Translations under genes and position numbers: made by a program | The notes under the pieces: generated by a model | Database searches by the model: none | Seen by the model: the letters and a program-made list of their open reading frames with translations, nothing else | Told to the model about the DNA's origin: nothing | Source: Noviherbaspirillum sp. Root189 | GTDB taxonomy: Bacteria > Pseudomonadota > Gammaproteobacteria > Burkholderiales > Burkholderiaceae_D | NCBI RefSeq assembly: GCF_001428545.1 | Contig: NZ_LMHZ01000045.1 | Coordinates: 1 to 64,000 of the forward strand | DNA: 64,000 nt | Reading direction: 5' to 3' | In this document: positions 39,653-47,418 of the stretch, piece by piece | How the letters are laid out: the number at the start of each line of letters is the position of its first letter | Numbering within the stretch: position 1 is the stretch's first letter

Positions 39653-41581
39653 TCAGGCTTTGGATTTAGCCTCGATCGCTTCCCATTTTTCCAGGTTTTC
39701 CATCAACAGTTCATCAATCTCGGCAAAGCGCTGGTTGAGACGCTTCACCTCCTCTGGTCGCTGACGATATAGCTCGGAATCGGCGAGCTGCTCCGAGATG
39801 GTTTTCTGTTCGGCCTCCAGGGAAGCAATTACACCGGGCAGAGTCTCTAGTTCGCGCTGCTCCTTGTAGCTAAGCTTTTTTGCCTTGCTAGCACTGGAGG
39901 CATTCGTGCTATTCGCGGCCGCTGGTGTCTCCCTAACTACGGGTTTCGTCTCAGATTTTAGTGCTGCCTTCGCCGACGCCGCCACTGTATCGCGCACGCG
40001 CTCCCAATCGGTATACCCACCCACGTATTCGCGCCACATGCCCTCACCTTCAGCGACGATCACCTGGGTAACCACATTATCGAGGAAAGTGCGGTCGTGG
40101 CTGACCAGGAATACGGTCCCACTGTACTCTTCGAGCAATTCTTCCAGCAGTTCGAGCGTATCGATGTCGAGGTCGTTGGTCGGCTCATCGAGCACCAGCG
40201 CATTGGCAGGCTTTGCAAACAGGCGGGCTAGCAGAAGACGGTTGCGCTCGCCACCGGACAAGGATTTGACCGGCGATCGCGCGCGCTCCGGTGCAAACAG
40301 AAAGTCCGAAAGGTAAGTCATTACGTGTTTGCGCTGGCCGTTGATTTCAACCCAGTCACTACCGGGTGAAATCGTGTCCGCGAGGCTCGCTTCTTCATTG
40401 AGTTGCGCACGCATCTGATCAAAATAAGCAACTTGCAGGCGCGCACCTTGTTTCACCGTGCCGCTATCGGGCTGCTCTTCACCGAGAATCAGTTTGAGCA
40501 AGGTAGTCTTGCCTGCGCCGTTTGGCCCTATCAATCCGACCTTGTCGCCGCGCATGATGATGGCATTGAAATCCCGTACGATCACCTTGTCACCGTAACG
40601 CTTGCTGATATCGACAAGCTCTGCAACGATTTTCCCTGAGCGCTCGCCCGCCGACACATCAAGCTTGACCTGCCCTTGCTGATCGCGTCGGGCACTGCGC
40701 GTCCGGCGCAATTCTTCGAGACGCCTGACCCGCCCTTCGTTACGCGTGCGGCGGGCTTCCACCCCCTTGCGAATCCAGACTTCTTCCTGCGCGAGAAATT
40801 TGTCAAATTTCGCGTTCTCAATTGCTTCAATTTCGAGCTGCTCCGCCTTGCGAGTCTGATAGGCGCTGAAATTGCCCGGGAAGGACAGCAGCCTTCCACG
40901 GTCGAGTTCAATGATCCGCGTCGCGACGTTATCGAGGAAGGAGCGGTCGTGAGTAATGAAAAGGATGCTGCCCTTGTAATCGCGCAATAGCCCTTCCAGC
41001 CACAGGATGGAAGTGAAATCCAGGTGGTTGGTGGGCTCGTCGAGTAGCAGCACATCCGGCGCGCCAACGAGTGCACAACCAAGCGCCACGCGTTTCTGCG
41101 TACCGCCGGAAAGCGTGCCCATCAAGGCATCCTTGTTCAGGTTCAGGCGATCGAGAATGGTTTCCACGCGATTGCCAATACTCCAGGCATCTGCCGCGTC
41201 AAGCCGGACCTGAATGGTATGCATGCGGTCCATGATCGCATCATCATCGGTGCCGCCCAGACTGGTCGCCAGTTCGTTGTACTCGTTAAGCATCGCAGGC
41301 AATTCGCCAAGTCCGGAGGCGACCGCGTCGAACACCGACATCGCGTCCTCGAAATGCGGTTCCTGTTGCACGTAAGCGATTTTGATGCCTTGCTGCATGA
41401 CTAGCAGGCCATCGTCCAGTTTGGACATGCCGGCAATGATTTTCAGGAGAGATGACTTGCCCGTGCCGTTGCGGCCGATCAGGCCGACCCGTTCGCCGGC
41501 TTCCAGCGCGAATTCTGCATGATCAAGCAAGGCCACATGGCCGAACGCCAACTGGGCATTTGAAAGAGAGATGACTGCCAT
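39653..41581 (-). CDS. uup: ABC-F family ATPase Uup
   Basis: 642 residues from the ATG at 41581 (MAVISLSNAQLAF). Two ABC domains: GRNGTGKSS with signature LSGGTQKRV, and GPNGAGKTT with LSGGERNRL. The ABC-F linker between them is Arg-rich. The C-terminal coiled coil (EQRELETLPGVIASLEAEQK to the end) is the Uup-type DNA/ribosome-binding domain. No transmembrane part. Uup acts on ribosomes and on precise excision of transposons and branched DNA intermediates. It is the last confident host gene before the prophage. Confidence 0.93.
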   Translation of the reverse strand: MAVISLSNAQLAFGHVALLDHAEFALEAGERVGLIGRNGTGKSSLLKIIAGMSKLDDGLLVMQQGIKIAYVQQEPHFEDAMSVFDAVASGLGELPAMLNEYNELATSLGGTDDDAIMDRMHTIQVRLDAADAWSIGNRVETILDRLNLNKDALMGTLSGGTQKRVALGCALVGAPDVLLLDEPTNHLDFTSILWLEGLLRDYKGSILFITHDRSFLDNVATRIIELDRGRLLSFPGNFSAYQTRKAEQLEIEAIENAKFDKFLAQEEVWIRKGVEARRTRNEGRVRRLEELRRTRSARRDQQGQVKLDVSAGERSGKIVAELVDISKRYGDKVIVRDFNAIIMRGDKVGLIGPNGAGKTTLLKLILGEEQPDSGTVKQGARLQVAYFDQMRAQLNEEASLADTISPGSDWVEINGQRKHVMTYLSDFLFAPERARSPVKSLSGGERNRLLLARLFAKPANALVLDEPTNDLDIDTLELLEELLEEYSGTVFLVSHDRTFLDNVVTQVIVAEGEGMWREYVGGYTDWERVRDTVAASAKAALKSETKPVVRETPAAANSTNASSASKAKKLSYKEQRELETLPGVIASLEAEQKTISEQLADSELYRQRPEEVKRLNQRFAEIDELLMENLEKWEAIEAKSKA

Positions 41582-42003
41582 AGGAAAATGCGGTTGCAGC
41601 GGTGCGCGAAAAGCGTCCGCAAAATGAGAAGAAGCACGCATTGTACCCACTACTGCTGCAGGACAGGCATTTCATGCCCGGTCTCGGCTATAATCTCGGG
41701 CTGATGCAGTTCACTGCATCAATACCCGCGTGTCTCGCCGTAGTTCAAGGGGAGGATATCCGCACCAGTACTGGCTTAGCGCCGACCTCGTATCACTTCC
41801 GTATCACCGATAACTTGAAGCAAGAGAATGAAGAACCAGTTTCCGCGCGGAATTGGGATGATTTTTGCCGCCCGTTCTGCACCCCTCTATATATAGAGAG
41901 AGGCTGCACGAGGACTAAGAGGATGGGGGATTCGAACAACCGCTGAGCCGAGCATTTTTATGCGGCTTCCAGAAAAATGCTGGCAAAACCGTCATTCCAA
42001 CGG
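41582..42003. other. Host/prophage boundary region
   Basis: About 420 bp without a convincing gene. Visible features: a TATAAT (41689-41694, plus); a hairpin TGATGCAG-TTCA-CTGCATCA (41702-41721); a 14-bp palindrome CTCTATATATAGAG (41885-41898); a minus-strand T-arm-like string TTCGAATCCCCC near 41925-41936; and a 9-bp inverted repeat AGCATTTTT (41951-41959) / AAAAATGCT (41973-41981) just past the last prophage gene. One of these probably marks the attachment site, but I cannot prove which. Confidence 0.4.
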
Positions 42004-42348
42004 TTACCGGCGCGACTGGCGGTCTGTGCACCGCTTCCATATATCGTTCAGGACGGCCCAGTCGTCATCCGATGGATACTCCACCGGCCAATGCGGCCAG
42101 TTCAAGATTGGCGGTCGCTTTGGATCTGCATACGGCCGACTATGAGTATTCTTCTGAAATGAAGACGTGGAAGTCTTTCGGTTCCAGGCTGCATCATTGA
42201 TATGAATTTCCTCTGCAGTTTCCAGCAATGGCTCCCATTGCGTAACCATATATTGACGGTCAGCGTAACCGAGTGGCATTTTCCACCCCGAGAGATGCCA
42301 CTGCCCATTGAGTCGATAGCGAATTGTGTAGCAGACAACAGTTTTCAT
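42004..42348 (-). CDS. SOS-controlled hypothetical protein at the prophage edge
   Basis: 114 residues beginning MKTVVCYTIRYRLNGQWHLS. It has many Trp and Tyr, no membrane segment and no motif I recognise. The ATG is only 7 bases below a perfect LexA-type palindrome, and no Shine-Dalgarno fits in that gap. A TATATT -10 at the edge of the palindrome would give a leaderless or nearly leaderless transcript. It is the last gene in the prophage direction of transcription, typical of a lysogenic-conversion or induction-linked gene. Function unknown. Confidence 0.65.
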   Translation of the reverse strand: MKTVVCYTIRYRLNGQWHLSGWKMPLGYADRQYMVTQWEPLLETAEEIHINDAAWNRKTSTSSFQKNTHSRPYADPKRPPILNWPHWPVEYPSDDDWAVLNDIWKRCTDRQSRR

Positions 42349-42354
42349 GGCTGA

Positions 42355-42380
42355 ATATACTGTATAAACATACAGTATAT
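42355..42380. promoter_or_regulatory. LexA box (SOS operator)
   Basis: Perfect 11-bp arms ATATACTGTAT / ATACAGTATAT around AAAC. The core TACTGTATAAACATACAGTA fits the proteobacterial SOS box CTGT-N8-ACAG with the flanking TA on both sides. It lies in the 57-bp gap between the nuclease gene and the terminal small gene and can only serve the latter. Confidence 0.85.
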
Positions 42381-42405
42381 TGTAAGCTCAAGAGAATGCC
42401 AGAGA

Positions 42406-42957
42406 CTAGTTCTCTCGACTGAGCTTTGACGATCGCCGGTATTCCCAAGGTGGTATTGGATCGCTGTCGCGCCAGAGTCCTACGCCCGCATTCCGGCTTT
42501 TCTCCTGTAATGCAGGCAAAGACTGGTCCTTGTTATAGCGCGGATACACCCATGCCATCCCGCGTTCAACCTGGGCGCGATTGACCTCTACGCCACCACA
42601 AGTCACAACCGCGACAGTACGGCCGTACCGGTCAATATCCTGCGTTTCGTAGGTCGCACCCTTGCCCCAGCAGAGGTCAGAAAGCGACTCCTTCGAGCGC
42701 TGGCCGAATGGCTGCGACTTCTCTGGTGCGTCGATATTGGCGAGGCGGAGCTTTACCGGCTTGCGATCCTGTAGAACAGTGAGTGTGTCCCCGTCTGCTA
42801 TGCCGATGACCTGATAGCCGCTGATGCGGGCAACATCTGCCGGCCGGGGAATTGCATTCCGTTGCCCAGTAAGGCGCTCTGCTTCTTGTGGACGCTCGAC
42901 CATTTGCCCGAATGCGGACGACGACAGCAAGAGGAAAACTAGTGCGGAGATTTTCAT
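42406..42957 (-). CDS. Secreted thermonuclease-family nuclease
   Basis: 183 residues with a signal peptide (MKISALVFLLLSSSAFGQ). The staphylococcal-nuclease fold is clear: YQVIGIADGDTLTVL, KLRLANIDAPEKSQPFGQRSK with the active-site Arg/Asp region, and DIDRYGRTVAVVTCGG with the catalytic Arg. It hydrolyses DNA and RNA in the periplasm or outside. It is a common accessory gene of plasmids and prophages, and could scavenge nucleotides or exclude incoming DNA. It lies 15 bp after the DUF1353 gene in the same transcript. Confidence 0.88.
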   Translation of the reverse strand: MKISALVFLLLSSSAFGQMVERPQEAERLTGQRNAIPRPADVARISGYQVIGIADGDTLTVLQDRKPVKLRLANIDAPEKSQPFGQRSKESLSDLCWGKGATYETQDIDRYGRTVAVVTCGGVEVNRAQVERGMAWVYPRYNKDQSLPALQEKSRNAGVGLWRDSDPIPPWEYRRSSKLSREN

Positions 42958-42972
42958 TCGGGCATTATGCCT

Positions 42973-43353
42973 CTATGCAGGAACGTCTGCCGGTTTGTTG
43001 TAGTGCAACCAGCCAAACATCCGCACGCCAATCCACATTGGCCCGCGCCGCCAGGCTGAGATACCGGACACCTTCATTGCTTCGGCAAGCACATCGTCAG
43101 CAACCTTCCGGCTGACCTCCTGCGTGGTGTAAAGATAGTCGTGCACCACCGCTGCGGCGTCGCCCACACCACCAAACAGTAAGTAGGCAACCGGCAGTCT
43201 TGGGACCGACGCGAGGTCAGTCTCGAAGCCGGTCGGCACGATGAAGATGCGCCCTGCTACCTCGGATTCGTAGACAAGCGGCGCATCGAGTCTCTTATGC
43301 TCACCATCGGCACTGATACCCAAGTGCAAATCCGTCAAGAAGCGGGACGTCAT
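42973..43353 (-). CDS. DUF1353 family phage protein
   Basis: 126 residues. The DUF1353 pattern is present: VPTGFETDLASVPRLP, AAAVVHDYLY and ADDVLAEAMKVSGI, and it ends with MFGWLHYNKP. These proteins lie near lysis or tail genes of many siphoviruses; the conserved Asp/His pattern suggests a hydrolase, but activity is unproven. Its ATG overlaps the stop of the small lipoprotein gene. Confidence 0.8.
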   Translation of the reverse strand: MTSRFLTDLHLGISADGEHKRLDAPLVYESEVAGRIFIVPTGFETDLASVPRLPVAYLLFGGVGDAAAVVHDYLYTTQEVSRKVADDVLAEAMKVSGISAWRRGPMWIGVRMFGWLHYNKPADVPA

Positions 43354-43493
43354 TTTGATTCGCCGGATTTAGATGCACGCTCCACGTCGGCGAGCACGTT
43401 ATCAGTTGCGTAGGATGCGGCCCATTGAAATCGGACATTGGCGCACCCCGCAAGCGCTATCAGCACGGACAAGATCAGAATATTTCTTTTCAT
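43350..43493 (-). CDS. 47-residue phage lipoprotein
   Basis: MKRNILILSVLIALAGC gives a short lipoprotein signal peptide with lipobox LAGC; the mature part is about 31 residues (ANVRFQWAASYATDNVLADV onward). The stop overlaps the DUF1353 ATG (ATGA). It sits in the lysis region where an outer-membrane spanin (Rz1) would be expected, but it lacks the usual Pro-rich body and no inner-membrane Rz partner is seen. A spanin role is only an inference from place and lipobox. Confidence 0.7.
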   Translation of the reverse strand: MKRNILILSVLIALAGCANVRFQWAASYATDNVLADVERASKSGESK

Positions 43494-43495
43494 TG

Positions 43496-43867
43496 TTATT
43501 CTCCGAAGTCAGAAAGCGGCACGGTCTGCCCAGCCAAACGATGAGTACAGTCCGACAAGAATTGAATCTGTCCATCGGTCACGAAGCTGTGGCAGATCCG
43601 ACATTCGAAATCCCGGGTTTCGTCAGGATGCTCAGCGTAATAGGTACACCAGCACGACTGCTTGTCTTCATAACCAGGAATAAAGTGCCCAGTGCGAACC
43701 AGGACAGAGGGCGTGAAAGTTGGCCTGTCGCCGTCGCCGTTGAATCCCCATGTCGGCCGATTGCCGCACGCCTCGACGTACACCACATGCGTCTCATTGC
43801 ACCCAGGGCACTGAAAAGCGACAGCGCCGCCACTCAACTGGCGAAGTTTGGAGCCAAGCGCACTCAT
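43496..43867 (-). CDS. Phage zinc-binding-like protein (DUF6527 type)
   Basis: 123 residues with several Cys/His pairs: FQCPGCNETH, CWCTYYAEHP and FECRICHSFVTDGQIQFLSDC, suggesting a small metal-stabilised fold. The last motif (F-TDG-I-FL-D--H-L-G) is that of a phage protein family found next to lysozyme genes; I assign it on that basis. Its start overlaps the lysozyme stop. Function unknown. Confidence 0.65.
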   Translation of the reverse strand: MSALGSKLRQLSGGAVAFQCPGCNETHVVYVEACGNRPTWGFNGDGDRPTFTPSVLVRTGHFIPGYEDKQSCWCTYYAEHPDETRDFECRICHSFVTDGQIQFLSDCTHRLAGQTVPLSDFGE

Positions 43868-44289
43868 CAGCCTTCCTCCATCATCTTGGCCAGACGCTCA
43901 GCGCGCGCACCAACCTGCTTTGCCCACGACGAATCGCGCATGCCGCGCGCCGCAGCACGGTAGTCGCCCCGTTGCATCGACGCCAATGTGTTTCGGAAAG
44001 AGAGCAGGCCACGCGTCGAATTGCCGATACCCATGTTGAAGCACATGTTTGCCAGCACGCGCTGCCGCCGCTCGGACATCGTCCGCCACCAGGGCAGCGC
44101 GGCATCGAGCTGGGCGCAGACGCGATCAATGTCATTCTTCAACAGATACCGAGCCTCGTCGGTGCTAATGCCAACGTCCTCCAGGTTTCGGCCAATGCCG
44201 ATGGTCAGCTTGCCAGCGGTGCAGTGATAGGGCTTTAGCTTCAATGCTTCGTCGACAATTAGTTCCGACGTGAGATTTTCGATATTCAT
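43867..44289 (-). CDS. Phage lysozyme (GH24 endolysin)
   Basis: 140 residues from the ATG at 44289, which overlaps the holin-like stop (ATGA). The catalytic Glu is in IVDEALKLKPY, followed by HCTAGKLTIGIGRN. The T4 Asp20 position is Cys here, as in many P21/P1-like members. LLSFRNTLASMQRGDYRAAA forms the C-lobe. No signal-anchor sequence is present from this start, so release would need a holin. Cleaves peptidoglycan at the end of the lytic cycle. Confidence 0.9.
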   Translation of the reverse strand: MNIENLTSELIVDEALKLKPYHCTAGKLTIGIGRNLEDVGISTDEARYLLKNDIDRVCAQLDAALPWWRTMSERRQRVLANMCFNMGIGNSTRGLLSFRNTLASMQRGDYRAAARGMRDSSWAKQVGARAERLAKMMEEG

Positions 44290-44456
44290 TTGTGCCATCC
44301 CTGAGTAGAGAGCATCCAGACCACCAATGCCGCGAGCCCAGCCGAGCAAATACCCCCCAGCGTCCATTTCCCTAACGTGGCAAACTGTTTATCCAGCCAC
44401 TCTGAAATTGCCTCTTTGAGGATTTCCTTTTGGAGGTCTTTATCGATGTTTGGCAT
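44286..44456 (-). CDS. Holin-like small membrane protein
   Basis: 56 residues from the ATG at 44456 (MPNIDKDLQKEILKEAISEW). An N-terminal amphipathic charged part precedes one transmembrane segment (WTLGGICSAGLAALVVWML) and a short tail. Position immediately upstream of, and overlapping, the lysozyme supports a holin (class III-like, one TM) or antiholin role. A TTG start ten codons upstream is possible. Confidence 0.65.
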   Translation of the reverse strand: MPNIDKDLQKEILKEAISEWLDKQFATLGKWTLGGICSAGLAALVVWMLSTQGWHK

Positions 44457-44510
44457 TCCAGGCCTTATTGTTGATGGCATTAACAAACCCGCCGAAGTGA
44501 GTTGGTCGAT

Positions 44511-44927
44511 TTACAGCTGGTCTTGCGTAGGTGGATCGGGAAGTTCGGCCAGCAGCTCAACGTCGGATGGGATAGTCCTGGTGCCTGCCTTCACCGCATT
44601 GAGGATGCCTGCTGCTGTCACCCATACCAGGGAGCGCCAAGCCCGCAACGCCCTGCCCTCATTCATGAACCGCTCTACTGCCGGCTCCTCGGCATAGCTG
44701 ATCGCGTGTAGGATGGGCGAGACGTCCGGACGGTTCGGGTCGCCGTAGCCAAATGAGCGCGCCACAGTGTCCAGATGGGTCTGCACTACGTTGTCGTAGT
44801 ACTTTACTTGCTCTGCTGCGACTTGATCGGGCGTTGGCGCACTCGCGGCCCGTTCGGCCAGAAATGCCGCTTCCTCTTCCTGCGTCATGTCGACCAATTC
44901 ACCGTCCGCTAATTTTTTGAGTGCCAT
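44511..44927 (-). CDS. Phage protein next to tail fibre (assembly-protein position)
   Basis: 138 residues (MALKKLADGELVDMTQEEEA). Helical and soluble, with a Pro-rich end. It directly follows the fibre gene (2-bp gap), where many phages place a fibre assembly chaperone. The C-terminal part (MNEGRALRAWRSLVWVTAAG) resembles short proteins in other Burkholderiales prophages. The function is inferred from position only. Confidence 0.6.
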   Translation of the reverse strand: MALKKLADGELVDMTQEEEAAFLAERAASAPTPDQVAAEQVKYYDNVVQTHLDTVARSFGYGDPNRPDVSPILHAISYAEEPAVERFMNEGRALRAWRSLVWVTAAGILNAVKAGTRTIPSDVELLAELPDPPTQDQL

Positions 44928-44929
44928 GA

Positions 44930-46360
44930 TTACACCGCCTTTCTTACGCCATAGAGTTTGAATGTGCCGGCGCTAATTAGGCCGGTATTAAAAGCGAACC
45001 GGATAGCGTTAATCGCAGAGTTAGTCTGAATACTTCCCGACCCGGCGGTGACGTATGTGTTTGTTGCGCTCATCATTTGCGTAGCTTGCGTTGTGAGCAA
45101 TTTTGAAGCTGCAGTATTTGCAAGATTGAACAGCTTAACTGTTCCCGCATAGCCGCCATGCGAAACCGTGGTCGATGCTCCGTTCGCAGCTCCGATCAAG
45201 ATAGACGCGGTTCCCCCGCTATTCCCGCTAGGAGTGCCGCCTGGCTGGCACCACATAGTCCCCGAACCGTAACCGTCCGTCATAAAGGACGCCCCGCCGT
45301 TTGTCGATGCCAGAAGCCTGAACGTAGCACCTACCGTATCGGGTACTACGTTAAAAAACTCGACGATGTATTCGTCGTATGTCGAATCAATGTACTGAGT
45401 GAAGTCGACAGTAGCGACAGCACTTGACACCGTCGCCGTCGCCAAACATGTCAGGCCGGCTGCAACCGTTGGCGCTACAACAGCCTGCCCGCTTGCCTTC
45501 GTGTAGTGCATGCAGCGCACGTTACCGGCGCCGTCACCACGGAATGTTGCCCGATCACCGGCCGCTGTCGTAATGTTCGCGCCACCCGGCAAAATCAGCG
45601 TAGTAGCGTGGTGCGTCAGCGTCAGGACGCCATCGAACACCACGTCACGCTCAGCACCAGAAGCCAGCGTAATGGCCGTGATAGTCGTCGTACCGGTGAT
45701 GTGCACCAGGTTGCCGGTTGCAGTATCGAGATTGACCGTCGCGGCGCTGGCGATATTGGAACCCTTGATCTCATTGATAGCGCCAGTGGCGGTGCCAATC
45801 AATGCACCAGGTGCGCCCCGGACGCCAGCGACCGATATATTCCATGCCGCCTTGGTTCCAGATCCACCAATATCAGTGACGGCGATTTCGAGAGACGTCC
45901 CCGAATATGCGGTGACCGTACCGGCCATGTAATTTGCCGCGTTAGCCTGGTCCACAGCAATAATTGGCACACCGACGCTGTACTGCTTTCCGGCCTGCGT
46001 CGAAAAGGTTTTGGATCCGGTGCCGATGGCAAGTGATGTCGTGCTGGTGCTGGTCACCATCGATGTCGTTGCTGACAGAGCCGCCGCTTCAGCTGCAGCA
46101 CGGTCAAGCCCAGTTTGCGCCCTGTCTTGCCCCGTCGCCACGCGATCCAATGCGACCTGTTCGGCATCCTCCAATACCTGGGTTGCTAGTGCATTGACAG
46201 CGGAGGCCAGCGCATTGGCCTGCCCTGCCCATGTATTCATCTCTGTGACGCGCGCCGGCAAGGCCGTCCCGAGCAACTCATCTGCGCGAGACGCAAATGA
46301 CAACGGGTCGGATGTGGAGGGTGGCGTTCCGAGGGAACCGATATTTTGTGTGATTGGCAT
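44930..46360 (-). CDS. Tail fibre / receptor-binding-like protein
   Basis: 476 residues. The N-terminal quarter is an Ala-rich helical region (NALASAVNALATQ to QDRAQTGLDRAAAEAA) typical of trimeric fibre shafts. The rest is Thr/Ser/Gly/Ala-rich beta structure (TATGAINEIKGSNIASAATV; GGASFMTDGYGSGTMWCQPG), consistent with a beta-helical or jelly-roll tip. ATG overlaps the upstream stop (TAATG). It is the best candidate for host recognition in the window. There is no reverse transcriptase or variable repeat nearby. Confidence 0.7.
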   Translation of the reverse strand: MPITQNIGSLGTPPSTSDPLSFASRADELLGTALPARVTEMNTWAGQANALASAVNALATQVLEDAEQVALDRVATGQDRAQTGLDRAAAEAAALSATTSMVTSTSTTSLAIGTGSKTFSTQAGKQYSVGVPIIAVDQANAANYMAGTVTAYSGTSLEIAVTDIGGSGTKAAWNISVAGVRGAPGALIGTATGAINEIKGSNIASAATVNLDTATGNLVHITGTTTITAITLASGAERDVVFDGVLTLTHHATTLILPGGANITTAAGDRATFRGDGAGNVRCMHYTKASGQAVVAPTVAAGLTCLATATVSSAVATVDFTQYIDSTYDEYIVEFFNVVPDTVGATFRLLASTNGGASFMTDGYGSGTMWCQPGGTPSGNSGGTASILIGAANGASTTVSHGGYAGTVKLFNLANTAASKLLTTQATQMMSATNTYVTAGSGSIQTNSAINAIRFAFNTGLISAGTFKLYGVRKAV

Positions 46361-47418
46361 TAGATTTCCTCAAGTTCAAGACTGACTACTGCGCGCTGTG
46401 TATGCTTCAAATTGATGCTGAATCGCTTATAGAAGCCGAGTATTAGCAGAGCTTCGAAATAACCATCTCCGCTGTCGGAAAGGCCTGCCCAGTACGCCGG
46501 CACACCGTTCAATGCGTCGCGCAGCGCCCGTACACGATTGACCCGGCTTTTCTCCAACCAGATCGCCTGGACAGTTTTAGGAACGTTGCGTCGCTGGACC
46601 ATCGCGCTCGTACTACCGTCGAAATTGCGTGTCACCGTCGAGAAGTTGAGCACGTCAGATTCGGCGTCATACTGGACGTCGCCAATGTATTCGCAGGATC
46701 CGAGTACACAGGCGCCGCACTCAGCATTGCCGGATGTGGCGGATATCTGGACCGTGATCACGGCATTCGTGTACGGCGGCAAGTCGAACAGTGCGAAGGC
46801 CTTTTTGGTACTGAAAGGCCGGAAAAAGTAGTCGTACCAGTCCGCCACCTCACGGGTATTCAGGTCTTCCGTGTGCGTATAGACGTCGACACCGTCGCTG
46901 GTTACGGTCACGACTGCAGAGTTGCCGACCAGCCCGGAGAAACCGATGGAGTCGGCCCGCACACCAGGCGTTACAACTGCCGTTATCGACCCGGGCTGCA
47001 CTGTCGCGGTGTTGCGCAGAATGTCGAACATTGCAAACTTATTGGTTGGGCCGATCTTCTGCCACTTGTCTTCCTTGGTCAGCGCATTCCCAGTATTGCT
47101 GGCGGCAAGTGATTCGTAGACCAGATGGTTCGTCGTGTCGATGACCCGGTCACCTTCCGCGTACGTGGCGGCGCCAGAGTAGACCTGGTACGTCTCCCCT
47201 AGGCTTGACCACCACGTTGGCGAACTGGCCGGTGTATGCCCGACATTTCCGTTCTGCAGGGACTTGTACACCGTGATCAGCCCGGCACTGCCAGCAACGC
47301 TCGCAGTTGTGCCAGCTGCATAAGTCGTCCCCGAAGCGTACGCTGCAGGGGCGGTTTCCACGGCCGTGCTGCTGGTCAGCCGCGCATCGGTAATCGCAAG
47401 AGGCGGAATAACGTTCAT
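46360..47418 (-). CDS. Phage tail protein with N-terminal carbohydrate-binding-like modules
   Basis: 352 residues. Residues about 20-120 contain repeated YASGTTYAAGTTASV and ATYAEGDRVIDTTNHLVYESL motifs like CBM5/12-type modules. The C-terminal half (NFSTVTRNFDGSTSAMVQRR; INLKHTQRAVVSLELEEI) is of phage tail type. It is the first gene after the tape measure, overlapping it by ATGA, so it is probably a distal-tail or adsorption protein. No close assignment possible. Confidence 0.65.
   Translation of the reverse strand: MNVIPPLAITDARLTSSTAVETAPAAYASGTTYAAGTTASVAGSAGLITVYKSLQNGNVGHTPASSPTWWSSLGETYQVYSGAATYAEGDRVIDTTNHLVYESLAASNTGNALTKEDKWQKIGPTNKFAMFDILRNTATVQPGSITAVVTPGVRADSIGFSGLVGNSAVVTVTSDGVDVYTHTEDLNTREVADWYDYFFRPFSTKKAFALFDLPPYTNAVITVQISATSGNAECGACVLGSCEYIGDVQYDAESDVLNFSTVTRNFDGSTSAMVQRRNVPKTVQAIWLEKSRVNRVRALRDALNGVPAYWAGLSDSGDGYFEALLILGFYKRFSINLKHTQRAVVSLELEEI

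Noticed and set aside
41735-41800. tRNA-like sequence on the plus strand (GTAGTTCAAGGGGAGGATA)
   Set aside because: The D-arm resemblance is not supported by an acceptor stem, anticodon stem or T-arm in the next 80 bases.
41917-41945. tRNA 3' end as an attachment site (TTCGAATCCCCC on the minus strand)
   Set aside because: Only one half of a T-arm matches, no CCA follows at the right distance, and the partner site lies outside the window; kept only as a weak hint of the integration point.
44930-46360. Diversity-generating retroelement target in the tail fibre
   Set aside because: No reverse transcriptase, template repeat or adenine-rich variable repeat is visible.
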